The translations under genes were made by a program, and so were the position numbers. A model generated the notes under the pieces. The model saw nothing but the letters and a program-made list of their open reading frames with translations. It did no database searches and was not told where the DNA came from. A stretch of 64,000 nt of DNA, taken from Roseateles violae (lineage in GTDB: Bacteria; Pseudomonadota; Gammaproteobacteria; Burkholderiales; Burkholderiaceae_C). Each line of letters starts with the position of its first letter. Position 1 is the stretch's first letter. Below are positions 12,772 through 22,388 of the stretch, one piece after another. The DNA lies in assembly GCF_030410485.1 (NCBI RefSeq), contig NZ_JAUHHC010000004.1:186001-250000 (forward strand), given 5' to 3'.

Positions 12772-13433
12772 GCCCTGCCACCACCGAGCTGATCGCCCGC
12801 ATCGATGCCGCGCTGCCGCAGACGCAGTGCCGGCGCTGCGGCTATCCGGACTGTCGTTCCTATGCCGAGGCGGTCGCTGCCGGCGGGGCGCAGATCAACC
12901 AATGCCCGCCCGGTGGCGCCGAAGGCGTCGCGCGCCTGGCCGCGCTGACCGGCCGCCCCACCCTGCCGCTGAGTGCGGAGCACGGCGTCGAGGCGCCGCG
13001 CACCCTGGCCCTCATCGATGAGGCCTGGTGCATCGGCTGCACGCTGTGCATCAAGGCCTGCCCGGTGGACGCGATCGTCGGCGCGGCTAAGCAGATGCAT
13101 CTGGTCGTCGCCGAGCAATGCACCGGCTGCGAGCTCTGCGTGCCGGCCTGCCCGGTCGACTGCATCTCGCTGGTCGAGAACAGCGGGCCGCTGACGGGCT
13201 GGGCCGCCTGGAGCGCGCCGCAGGCGGAGATGGCGCGCGATCGCTATGCCTTTCACAAGAGCCGGCGCACGCGCGAGCGGCTCGAGAACGAGGCGCGGCT
13301 GCAGGCCAAGGCCGAGCACAAGCTCGCCGATCTGGCCGAGGCCTCGGCGATCCGCGAGCCGGCCGAGCTGGAGCGCAAGCGCGCCTTCATCGAGGCGGCG
13401 CTGGCGCGCGCCCGCGCCAAGGCCAAGCCCTGA
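12768..13433 (+). CDS. rsxB: RsxB/RnfB-like polyferredoxin
   Basis: 221 residues. It has an N-terminal Fe-S domain (C21, C24, C29, C46: CRRCGYPDC then CPPGG) and two [4Fe-4S] ferredoxin motifs (C88/91/94/98 and C118/121/124/128), with a helical basic tail. These are the domains of RnfB/RsxB, but the N-terminal membrane helix is absent, so it should be soluble. The start is TTG overlapping the phaZ stop (TTGA); no ATG stands before the first cysteine cluster. No rsxA, C, D, G or E is nearby, but nth follows, as at the end of the E. coli rsx operon. Its partner is unknown; it could serve Fe-S proteins such as Nth. Confidence 0.88.
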   Translation: MSPATTELIARIDAALPQTQCRRCGYPDCRSYAEAVAAGGAQINQCPPGGAEGVARLAALTGRPTLPLSAEHGVEAPRTLALIDEAWCIGCTLCIKACPVDAIVGAAKQMHLVVAEQCTGCELCVPACPVDCISLVENSGPLTGWAAWSAPQAEMARDRYAFHKSRRTRERLENEARLQAKAEHKLADLAEASAIREPAELERKRAFIEAALARARAKAKP

Positions 13434-13456
13434 TCGCTGGCGCCCATGGCGCAGGC

Positions 13457-13462
13457 GACAAT
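13457..13462 (+). promoter_or_regulatory. -10-like hexamer just upstream of nth
   Basis: GACAAT at 13457-13462 ends 8 nt before the first nth ATG, so a transcript from it would have almost no leader. No clear -35 is seen. See the finding on leaderless genes. Confidence 0.3.
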
Positions 13463-13470
13463 GCGCCGCC

Positions 13471-14106
13471 ATGATGAAGCCCCAAGACATCGTCACCTTC
13501 TTCGCGACCCTGAAGGCGGCCAATCCGACGCCGCAGACCGAGCTCGAATATTCGAGCGTGTTCGAGTTGCTGACCGCGGTGCTGCTGTCGGCCCAGGCCA
13601 CCGACGTCGGCGTCAACAAGGCGACACGGCGGCTGTTCCCGGTCGCCAACACGCCGGCCAAGATGCTGGCGCTGGGCGAGGCGGGCCTGGCCGAGTACAT
13701 CAAGACCATCGGCCTGTACCGCACCAAGGCGGCGAATCTGATCCGGACCTGCCAGATCCTCGTCGAGCAGCATGGCAGCCGGGTGCCGGACACGCGCGAG
13801 GCGCTGGAGGCCCTGCCCGGCGTCGGCCGCAAGACGGCCAATGTGGTGCTCAACGTCGCCTTCGGCCAGCCGACGATGGCGGTGGACACACATATCTTCC
13901 GCGTCAGCAACCGCACCGGCCTGGCGCCGGGCAAGACGCCGCTGGCGGTCGAACTGGGCCTGATCAAGCGGGTGCCGGCCGAGTACGCGGTCGACTCCCA
14001 CCACTGGCTGATCCTGCATGGCCGCTACGTCTGCCAGGCCCGCCGGCCGCTGTGCGAGGTCTGCGCCGTGCGCCCACAGTGCGACTACGGCCGCCGCCTA
14101 CAATGA
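13471..14106 (+). CDS. nth: Endonuclease III
   Basis: 211 residues from the first of two adjacent ATGs. A base-excision-repair glycosylase/AP lyase for oxidised pyrimidines. The helix-hairpin-helix LPGVGRKTAN contains the catalytic lysine and AVDTHIFRV the catalytic aspartate; counted from the second ATG (13474) they are K120 and D138, as in E. coli. The C-terminal [4Fe-4S] loop is C-x6-C-x2-C-x5-C (from CQARRPLC). It lies 37 nt after the RsxB-like gene, with a -10-like GACAAT just before the start. Confidence 0.96.
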   Translation: MMKPQDIVTFFATLKAANPTPQTELEYSSVFELLTAVLLSAQATDVGVNKATRRLFPVANTPAKMLALGEAGLAEYIKTIGLYRTKAANLIRTCQILVEQHGSRVPDTREALEALPGVGRKTANVVLNVAFGQPTMAVDTHIFRVSNRTGLAPGKTPLAVELGLIKRVPAEYAVDSHHWLILHGRYVCQARRPLCEVCAVRPQCDYGRRLQ

Positions 14107-14131
14107 ACCATCACCAGCGAGACGGGAAGCC

Positions 14132-14356
14132 ATGCCCACAAGCGTCACCGATCTGATCGACCGCGTCGAGCGGCTGCTGCTGCGCCACGACGAACTGAAG
14201 CGCACCAATGCGCTGCTGCAGGAGCAGGTGCACACGCTGAGTCAGGAGCGCGACAGCCTGCGTTCGCGCCTGAACGCCGCCCGCGCCCGCATCGATGCGC
14301 TGTTGGAGCGCCTGCCCGTCGAAAACAGCGAAGCCGGAAAAAGCGAGGCCCCATGA
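14132..14356 (+). CDS. ZapB-like coiled-coil protein
   Basis: 74 residues, almost entirely a predicted coiled coil with heptad leucines (LIDRVERLLLRHDELKRTNA onward). It lies directly before zapA and overlaps it as ATGA. Small coiled-coil proteins (DUF904/TIGR02449 type) occupy this position in many proteobacteria, and by analogy it may be a Z-ring-associated protein, but the sequence is low in information. GACGGGAAG before the ATG serves as ribosome binding site, and TACAAT at 14099-14104, inside the end of nth, could be its own -10. Confidence 0.75.
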   Translation: MPTSVTDLIDRVERLLLRHDELKRTNALLQEQVHTLSQERDSLRSRLNAARARIDALLERLPVENSEAGKSEAP

Positions 14357-14649
14357 AGCAGATGGAAGTGACGATCATGGGCCAGAGCTATCTGCTCGGC
14401 TGCCCCGACGGCGGCGAGGCCGCGCTGAGCAAGGCGGTCGGCCAGGTCGACAAGGAGATGAGCGCGATCCGCGATGCCGGCCGCGTCAAGGCGCGCGAGC
14501 GCATCGCCGTGCTGGCCGCGCTGAACCTCGCCTACCAGCTGGCCGAGGGCGGCCCGGCGCCGGCGGCCAAGAGCGCGGCCCTACCCGATCTCGACGGTCT
14601 GGTCCGGCGCCTCGACGAAGCCCTCGGCCACGACGGGCATTTGCTCTGA
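14353..14649 (+). CDS. zapA: Cell division protein ZapA
   Basis: 98 residues. ZapA crosslinks FtsZ filaments at the division ring. MEVTIMGQSYLLGCPDG is the family N-terminal domain; the rest is helical, with RIAVLAALNLAYQL in the dimerisation helix. The start overlaps the preceding coiled-coil gene (ATGA), so the two are probably co-translated. The 6S RNA gene follows directly, the same order as zapA-ssrS in E. coli. Confidence 0.93.
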   Translation: MKQMEVTIMGQSYLLGCPDGGEAALSKAVGQVDKEMSAIRDAGRVKARERIAVLAALNLAYQLAEGGPAPAAKSAALPDLDGLVRRLDEALGHDGHLL

Positions 14650-14674
14650 CCCGACCCCGTCGAGGATTTAGAAT
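14646..14674 (+). promoter_or_regulatory. Promoter of 6S RNA
   Basis: CTGACC (14646-14651) and TAGAAT (14669-14674) with a 17-nt spacer; the -35 overlaps the zapA stop codon. The predicted first base, about 14681, is exactly where the closing stem of the RNA begins. Confidence 0.7.
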
Positions 14675-14680
14675 CACCCG

Positions 14681-14857
14681 GTCCATCGCGTTCGCGTGAG
14701 TTCTATATTTCCTTGAACCGATGCTCTATGAGCAAGGGCTTGGAAAATACCCGGCGGGCGTGATCGTCTCGCGTCAGATGAACCCGAAGCCCGGTTGACC
14801 TCGCCCACCTGAATCCCCTGGGTTCAGGAATGCGGCTCACGGCTCGCGGTGGACACC
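14681..14857 (+). ncRNA. ssrS: 6S RNA
   Basis: About 177 nt. 6S RNA mimics an open promoter and binds sigma-70 RNA polymerase in stationary phase. The ends form the long closing stem: GTCCATCGCG (14681-14690) and CGTGAG pair with CTCACG (14836-14841) and CGCGGTGGAC (14845-14854). CACCTGAATCCCCTGGGTTC near 14806-14825 parallels the CACCUUGAACCAAGGGUUCA segment of E. coli 6S RNA. The position between zapA and a short downstream gene is conserved. Ends are inferred from the stem and promoter, not measured; the 3' end may lie a few bases either way. Confidence 0.88.
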
Positions 14858-14894
14858 CTTCACAAGCACAAGAACGGCGCCGAGGGACCGACGC

Positions 14895-15358
<464 letters not shown>

Positions 15359-15362
<4 letters not shown>

Positions 15363-16177
15363 GCTTCCTCGATCCCGTTCTGATTGCCGAACTGCTGGCC
15401 CTGGGCCTGGTCTCCGGTTTCCTGGCCGGCCTGCTGGGCATCGGCGGCGGCATGCTGATGGTGCCCTTCCTAACCCTGATCCTGTCGCAGCGCGGCGTAG
15501 CCGGCGGCATGGCCGTCAAGATGGCGATCGCCACCTCGATGGCCACCATCATGTTCACCTCGATCTCCAGCGTGCGCGCCCATCACAAGCGCGGCGCGGT
15601 GCGCTGGGACCTGGTGCGCGGCCTGGCGCCGGGCATCCTGGTCGGTGGCCTGGCGGCCGGCGCCGGCATCTTCGCGCTCTTGAAAGGTGCCTGGCTGGCC
15701 CTGGTCTTCGCCGTCTTCGTCGGCTTCTCGGCCACCCAGATGCTGCGCAACAAGAAACCGTCCCCGAGCCGGCAGATGCCCGGCACGGCCGGCCAGATCA
15801 GCGCCGGTGCCGGCATCGGCCTGCTGTCGGGCCTGGTCGGTGCCGGCGGCGGCTTTGTCTCGGTGCCCTTCATGACCTGGTGCAATGTACCCATGCACAA
15901 CGCGGTTGCCACCAGCGCCGCGTTGGGCTTCCCGATCGCGCTGGCCAATACCCTGGGTTATCTGATCGGCGGCTGGTCGCTGGCGCCGGCCCTGCCCGGC
16001 GCGCTGGGCTATCTGTACCTGCCGGCATTGGTGATCATTGCCAGCGCCAGCGTGACCATGGCGCCGCTGGGCGCGCGCACCGCGCATGCGATGAATGTCG
16101 CGCAGCTGAAGCGCGCGTTTGCCGGCCTGCTCTTCATGCTGGCCGCCTATATGCTTTACAAGGGTCTGGTCGCCTGA
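15359..16177 (+). CDS. TSUP family permease (TauE/SafE type)
   Basis: 272 residues with about eight membrane helices. The two-fold repeat characteristic of the family is seen: LGIGGGMLMVPFL in the first half and VGAGGGFVSVPFM in the second. The family exports sulfite, sulfoacetate or related organosulfur compounds; the substrate here is not predictable. The start is TTG overlapping the EVE gene stop (TTGA), and a purine-rich GGCGGACAAG precedes it. It is convergent with the GGDEF gene, 4 nt apart. Confidence 0.88.
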
Positions 16178-16181
16178 GGAC

Positions 16182-17204
16182 TCAGGCGCCGAAGGGGATC
16201 GAGGCCAGCACCACCTGGTTGCCGCCGCGGCGCTGCGCTTCCAGCACCGCCGCCTCGCTGGCGGCGAGGATCTCTTCCTGCTTGGACGCGGTGTGCGGGA
16301 AGCTGGCCACGCCCATGGACAGCGACAGGCCCAGGTCCTGGCCGTTCAGCACGATGATCTGCGCCGTGCACTGGCGGCGCAGTTGCTCCATCCGCGCATG
16401 GGCGGTGGCCAGTCCGACGCCGGACAAGAGCACCGCGAAGCGCTGCTCGCCGATGCGGCAGGCCGCGTCCATCGCCCGCGTATTGGCGCGCAGCATGCGG
16501 CCGACGCCTTCGAGCATGCGCTGCTGCGCCTCCTCGCCCAGCGCCTGCACGGCGGCCGGCGCCGGATCGAGCGCGATGATGACCAGGGCGAACTCGCGGT
16601 GCTCGCGCGTGGACAGATCGATCTCGCGCAGCAGCTGGTCGTCGAACTGCGCGCGCAGATAAAGACCCGACACCTCGTCGCGCCCGCTGCCCAGCTCCAT
16701 CTCGCGGCGGATCTGCTCCAGCGACTTCTGCTGCTGTTCGAGCTGCTGCAGCGCGCGCTGCAGATGGCTCTCGCGATGGCGTTCCTCGGTGCGCTCGTGC
16801 CAGACGGCCAGCAGATGCTCGGCGCCCAGCGGCGCGCGGGTGACGGTGAACTCGCGGCGGCGCCCGCCGATCTCGAGCCGGTGCTCGCTGACGACCACAT
16901 GGCGCTGCGCCATCACCGTCTGCTCGACGCGGCGCATGCCGATCGCCTCGTCGGCGCGCATCAGCTCGCTGTCGCTGCTGCCGGCCACCGAGGGCCGGCC
17001 GAACAATTGGTCGAGGCCTGTGCTGGCGAAAACATAACGCCCGCTTGCCAGTGATTTGACCGACGCGTAGCTGTGCAGCGGCTCGACCAGGCTCAGCAGC
17101 AGGCCGGCTGCCTCGGCGGCCAGTCCGGGCTGGCTTGCCAACCACTGGCTCAGGCTGCCCGGGCGGGCCGATGGGTCGTCGTGCTGATCGGGCGAAATTT
17201 CCAT
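16182..17204 (-). CDS. PAS-like / degenerate GGDEF domain protein
   Basis: 340 residues from the ATG at 17204 (GAGGA just upstream). Residues about 30-140 look like a PAS-type sensor, followed by a coiled coil (RALQQLEQQQKSLEQIRREM) and a GGDEF-like domain. At the catalytic motif it reads GEQRF (252-256) instead of GG[DE]EF, so diguanylate cyclase activity is unlikely. RxxD (RAMD, 243-246) stands exactly five residues before it, which is the geometry of the allosteric c-di-GMP I-site. The likely role is c-di-GMP reception rather than synthesis. No EAL domain and no membrane segment are present. It is divergent from the flavoprotein gene across a 255-bp gap in which no clear site was found. 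Confidence 0.85.
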   Translation of the reverse strand: MEISPDQHDDPSARPGSLSQWLASQPGLAAEAAGLLLSLVEPLHSYASVKSLASGRYVFASTGLDQLFGRPSVAGSSDSELMRADEAIGMRRVEQTVMAQRHVVVSEHRLEIGGRRREFTVTRAPLGAEHLLAVWHERTEERHRESHLQRALQQLEQQQKSLEQIRREMELGSGRDEVSGLYLRAQFDDQLLREIDLSTREHREFALVIIALDPAPAAVQALGEEAQQRMLEGVGRMLRANTRAMDAACRIGEQRFAVLLSGVGLATAHARMEQLRRQCTAQIIVLNGQDLGLSLSMGVASFPHTASKQEEILAASEAAVLEAQRRGGNQVVLASIPFGA

Positions 17205-17447
17205 GAATCCTCGAAATACCGAGTCAGGCGACAAGCCATGCGCGACACATCACTGTCATGCAACGAATGTAGATGGCCCGCCCCGACCGGATCAAGAGCC
17301 GGCGCCGCCGATGCGGCGCTTCTCCCTAGATTGGCGTCGCCCGCATGGTATCCAAGATCCCCACATTGATTCCCCATGTAAACCATATTTCGCCCCGCTT
17401 CTCCGGTCACCGATCGCACACCGCCGGGCTAGCGCTGCGTGCTGCGG

Positions 17448-17453
17448 GACAAT
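17448..17453 (+). promoter_or_regulatory. -10-like hexamer 6 nt before the flavoprotein start
   Basis: GACAAT at 17448-17453 ends 6 nt before the ATG at 17460, placing the expected first transcribed base on the start codon. There is no Shine-Dalgarno sequence between. No recognisable -35 was found. Confidence 0.35.
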
Positions 17454-17459
17454 CGGGCG

Positions 17460-18671
17460 ATGCAAAGATTCGATGTGGTCGTGGTCGGTGCCGGCGCTGC
17501 CGGCCTTTTTTGTGCCGGCATCGCCGGTCAGCGGGGCCTGCGCGTGCTGCTGCTGGACCATGCCGAACGCCTGGCCGAGAAGATCCGCATCTCCGGCGGC
17601 GGCCGCTGCAACTTCACCAACCGCGATGCCGGGCCTGCCAACTTCCTGTCCGAGAACCCGAACTTCTGCCGCTCGGCCCTGGCCCGCTACAGCAGCCAGG
17701 ACTTCATCGCCCTGGTGCAAAAGCATGGCATCGCCTTCCACGAGAAGCACAAGGGCCAGCTGTTCTGCGACGAGTCCAGCGAGCAGATCATCCAGCTGCT
17801 GCTGCGCGAATGCGAGCTCGGCGCTGTGACGCGCTGGCAGCCCTGCGCGGTGCAGGAGCTGCGCGAGGCCGCCGACGGTTTCGAGCTCGACACCGCGCGC
17901 GGACCGGTGCGCGCGGCGCGCGTGGTGGTTGCCACCGGTGGCCTGTCGATTCCGAAGATCGGCGCCAGCGACTGGGGGCTGCGCCTGGCCAAGCGCTTCG
18001 GCCATGCGATCGTCGAACCGCGCCCGGCGCTGGTGCCGCTGACCTTCGATCCGGCGGCTTGGGCACCGTTCTCCGCGCTGTCGGGTCTGTCGCTGCCGGT
18101 CGTGGTCGGCACCGGAAGCGGCAAGGCCAAGGGCCGCTTCGTCGAGGACCTGCTGTTCACCCACCGCGGCCTCAGCGGCCCGGCGATCCTGCAGATCTCC
18201 AGTTTCTGGACCGAAGGTCAGCCGCTGCAGATTGATCTGGCGCCCGAGCTCGATCTGGCCGCGCTCCTGCGTGAGGCCAAGAGCGGCTCGCGCCGGCAGC
18301 TGGGCAACGAGCTGGCCGCCCTGCTGCCGCAGCGCCTGGCCCAGGCCTGGCTGGAGCGCCTGGCCATCGATGGTGGCCGGGCGATGGCGGAATGCCGGGA
18401 CCGCGATCTGCAGCAGCTGTCCGAGCAGCTGCAGCGCTGGCAGCTGACGCCCAACGGCAGCGAGGGCTGGCGCAAGGCCGAGGTGATGCGCGGCGGCGTC
18501 GACACCCGCGAGCTGAGCTCGCAGACGATGGAGAGCAAGCGCCGCCCAGGCCTTTATTTCATCGGCGAAGTCGTCGACGTGACCGGCTGGCTGGGTGGTT
18601 ACAACTTCCAATGGGCCTGGGCCAGCGCAGCGGCCTGTGCGCGTGCGATGGCGCCGGGTTTGGCAGATTGA
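17460..18671 (+). CDS. HI0933/YhiN family FAD-dependent oxidoreductase
   Basis: 403 residues. The N-terminal Rossmann motif VVGAGAAGLFCA binds FAD; KIRISGGGRCNFTN is the signature of the HI0933 (YhiN/aminoacetone-oxidase-like) family; GWLGGYNFQWAWASA near the C-terminus is the second FAD contact. The physiological substrate of the family is unsettled. The start MQRFDVVVVG is chosen because it begins the FAD fold; an upstream ATG at 17439 would add seven unrelated residues. It is monocistronic, followed by the rpsU promoter which overlaps its last codons. Confidence 0.92.
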   Translation: MQRFDVVVVGAGAAGLFCAGIAGQRGLRVLLLDHAERLAEKIRISGGGRCNFTNRDAGPANFLSENPNFCRSALARYSSQDFIALVQKHGIAFHEKHKGQLFCDESSEQIIQLLLRECELGAVTRWQPCAVQELREAADGFELDTARGPVRAARVVVATGGLSIPKIGASDWGLRLAKRFGHAIVEPRPALVPLTFDPAAWAPFSALSGLSLPVVVGTGSGKAKGRFVEDLLFTHRGLSGPAILQISSFWTEGQPLQIDLAPELDLAALLREAKSGSRRQLGNELAALLPQRLAQAWLERLAIDGGRAMAECRDRDLQQLSEQLQRWQLTPNGSEGWRKAEVMRGGVDTRELSSQTMESKRRPGLYFIGEVVDVTGWLGGYNFQWAWASAAACARAMAPGLAD

Positions 18672-18689
18672 TGATTTTCAGGCTACAAT
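18660..18689 (+). promoter_or_regulatory. Promoter of rpsU
   Basis: TTGGCA (18660-18665), an 18-nt spacer and TACAAT (18684-18689). The predicted transcript has a leader of about 137 nt before rpsU. The -35 lies within the end of the upstream flavoprotein gene. Confidence 0.65.
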
Positions 18690-18832
18690 CGCCGTCTTTG
18701 CTGGCAAACCCTGCGCGTCGATTCGGAAGCAGACTCCGGATACCACTGCTTCAGGCACGGCATTCAAAGCAAGCATGCATTTGAATAATGTGACTGTCGA
18801 ACACCGAGCGCATTAATAGGAAATACCGTCCC

Positions 18833-19045
18833 ATGACCATGATCCGCGTCAAAGAGAACGAGCCGTTCGACGTCGCCCTGCGCCGCTTCAAGCGCACCAT
18901 CGAAAAGCTGGGCCTGCTCACCGAGCTGCGCGCCCGCGAGTTTTACGAAAAGCCGACGGCCGAGCGCAAGCGCAAGAAGGCTGCCGCCGTGAAGCGCCAC
19001 TACAAGCGCGTGCGCAGCATGCAGCTGCCGAAGAAGCTCTACTGA
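18833..19045 (+). CDS. rpsU: 30S ribosomal protein S21
   Basis: 70 residues, very basic. Needed for initiation on natural mRNAs in the 30S platform. [20 protein letters not shown] is the family core. MTMIRV is taken as the start, because AGGA lies about 11 nt upstream and would be 17 nt from the second ATG. A strong terminator follows, so rpsU can be transcribed alone; yqeY comes next as in many genomes, but dnaG and rpoD do not follow here. Confidence 0.97.
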   Translation: MTMIRVKENEPFDVALRRFKRTIEKLGLLTELRAREFYEKPTAERKRKKAAAVKRHYKRVRSMQLPKKLY

Positions 19046-19100
19046 TTCTCGCCAGAGACGCAATCGAGTTTCGCGTGGGCCTGAACCCTCACGCATGAAG

Positions 19101-19133
19101 AAAGCCCGCGCAGGACGCTGCCGCGGGCTTTTT
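19101..19133 (+). terminator. Intrinsic terminator after rpsU
   Basis: AAAGCCCGCG (19101-19110) pairs with CGCGGGCTT (19122-19130) across an 11-nt loop and is followed by a run of T. This is a textbook structure between rpsU and yqeY. Confidence 0.9.
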
Positions 19134-19170
19134 CAATTCCGGAACCGCTTTTTTCACTGAAAATCCGTCC

Positions 19171-19617
19171 ATGAGCCTGAAAGAACGCATCACCGAAGAC
19201 ATGAAGGCCGCGATGCGCGCCAAGGAAGCCGACAAGCTGACGACGATCCGCATGCTGCTGGCCGCGGTCAAGCAAAAAGAGGTCGACGAGCGCGTGGTCG
19301 TCGACGACGTGGCCCTGGTTGCGATCGTCGACAAGCTGATCAAGCAGCGCAAGGACTCGATCAGCCAGTTCGCCGCCGCCGGCCGCCAGGATCTGGCCGA
19401 CAAGGAAACGGCCGAGCTGAAGGTGCTGGAGGCCTATTTGCCCCAGCGACTGTCGGCCGAGGAGATCCAGACCGCCGTCAACGCGATCGTTGCCGAGCTC
19501 GGCGCCAAGGGCCCGGGTGATATGGGCAAGGTGATGGGTGCCGTCAAGGCGCAGCTGGCGGGCAAGGCCGATATGGGCCTGGTCTCGGCCGCGGTCAAGC
19601 AGGCACTGGCGCAGTGA
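19171..19617 (+). CDS. GatB/YqeY domain-containing protein
   Basis: 148 residues. MSLKERITEDMKAAMRAKE and the late GPGDMGKVMGAVKAQL segment are typical of the YqeY family, a free-standing relative of the tRNA-binding tail domain of GatB. The function is not established; a tRNA-related role is inferred from the fold. It is preceded by the rpsU terminator, so it either depends on read-through or has its own promoter. The next gene starts 7 nt downstream. Confidence 0.93.
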   Translation: MSLKERITEDMKAAMRAKEADKLTTIRMLLAAVKQKEVDERVVVDDVALVAIVDKLIKQRKDSISQFAAAGRQDLADKETAELKVLEAYLPQRLSAEEIQTAVNAIVAELGAKGPGDMGKVMGAVKAQLAGKADMGLVSAAVKQALAQ

Positions 19618-19624
19618 GGCTTCA

Positions 19625-19966
19625 ATGAGCTTGCCGCTGAACGCCCTCACCCCCGAGTTCTGCGTCGCGCCGCAGCTGGAACCGGCCGCAATGGCCGAGG
19701 CCGCCGCCGCCGGCTTTCGCAGCGTGGTCAACAACCGCCCGGACTTCGAGGGCGGACCCGAGCAGCCGACCAATGCCGCCATCGAGGCCGCCGCACGTGC
19801 GGCCGGGCTCGAATACCGCTACCTGCCGGTCAGCGGCGCCTACCAGTCGCCGGAGGAGATCGCCGCCTTCCGCGCGCTGCTGGACAGCCTGCCGCGGCCC
19901 ATCCTGGCCTTCTGCCGCTCGGGCGCCCGCTCGACCAAGCTGTTCGCCGCCGCCTCGGCGCTGTAA
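19625..19966 (+). CDS. TIGR01244/DUF442 family phosphatase-like or sulfurtransferase protein
   Basis: 113 residues. It has the dual-specificity-phosphatase-like fold with active-site loop FCRSGARS. The start SLPLNALTPEFCVAPQLEP and the segment VVNNRPDFEGGPEQP are typical of DUF442 (the domain also found fused to Blh-type beta-lactamase-fold persulfide dioxygenases). The family is annotated either as sulfurtransferase or phosphatase; no neighbour here settles the matter. ATG at 19625, 7 nt after yqeY, so probably co-transcribed. Confidence 0.85.
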   Translation: MSLPLNALTPEFCVAPQLEPAAMAEAAAAGFRSVVNNRPDFEGGPEQPTNAAIEAAARAAGLEYRYLPVSGAYQSPEEIAAFRALLDSLPRPILAFCRSGARSTKLFAAASAL

Positions 19967-20115
19967 GCCGGCGGTCAGCCCCGCCTAGGGCTTACCCTGG
20001 GCGGCGTCTGAATAGGGCCTAAACAGCCCTGAAATTCGGGCCGGCCCAGTCAGGCTTGGATACAGTCGCGCAGGCGCTGCGCGCCTGTTATCGATTTACT
20101 CTGCCTGGACCCCCG

Positions 20116-20720
20116 ATGAACGCCCTTCTTGCATTCGCCAAGGGCATTGATGGTGTGAACGACCGCTTTGGCGCCCTGGCCAAATGGGCGGTTCTGCTTT
20201 CGTGCTTTATCAGTGCCGCCAACGCGGTCGTCCGCTACTCGCTGGACTACAGCTCCAACTCCTTTCTCGAGATCCAGTGGTATCTGTTCGCCGCCTGCGT
20301 GATGTTCGGCGCGGCCCAGGTGCTGCGCGTCAACGAGCATGTGCGGGTGGACCTGTTCTACAGCCGCCTCTCGGGGCACGGCAAGGTCTATGTCGATCTG
20401 TTCGGCCTGATCGTCTTCCTGCTGCCGGTGATCGCCTATATGGCCTGGCTGTCCTGGGCCCTGTTCCTGGTCAAGCTGACCACCGGCATGCGACCCGAGG
20501 ACAGCGTCTCGACGCTGGGCTTCGTCGGCTACTGGTGGAAGCTGCTCACCAGCGGTGAGATGTCCAACAACGCCGGCGGCCTGATCCGCTGGCCCGCCAT
20601 GCTGTCTTTGCCGCTGGGCTTCGCCCTGGTCTGGCTGCAAGGTGTTTCCGAAGTCATCAAACGCATCGGCTGGCTGACGCACAAGTTCGAGATGGATACG
20701 CATTACGAGAGGCCGCTGCA

Positions 20721-20724
<4 letters not shown>
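20116..20724 (+). CDS. TRAP transporter small permease (DctQ-like)
   Basis: 202 residues with four membrane helices, longer than the classical DctQ because of a segment between helices 3 and 4. EIQWYLFAACVMFGAA is the conserved second helix with its E-x-Q-W. It pairs with DctM to form the Na+-coupled importer. The ATG at 20116 begins MNALLAFAKG; the frame is open 60 nt upstream without support. A perfect 7-bp hairpin (20071-20087) lies in the leader. The stop overlaps the dctM start (ATGA). Confidence 0.93.
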
Positions 20725-22322
<1,598 letters not shown>

Positions 22323-22341
22323 GCCTTGCGGCCCCAATGAA

Positions 22342-22367
22342 AAAGCCGGCCCCGCGGGGCCGGCTTT
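22342..22367. terminator. Bidirectional terminator between dctM and the first takP-like gene
   Basis: AAAGCCGGCCC (22342-22352) pairs with GGGCCGGCTTT (22357-22367), a perfect 11-bp stem flanked by A and T runs. It serves dctM on plus and the takP-like gene on minus. Confidence 0.85.
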
Positions 22368-22388
22368 CATTTTGCAAGTCCGAAACGA

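Noticed and set aside
17205-17459. Possible small gene or RNA in the 255-bp gap between the GGDEF and flavoprotein genes
   Set aside because: No frame with a ribosome binding site and no strong hairpin or promoter pair was seen.
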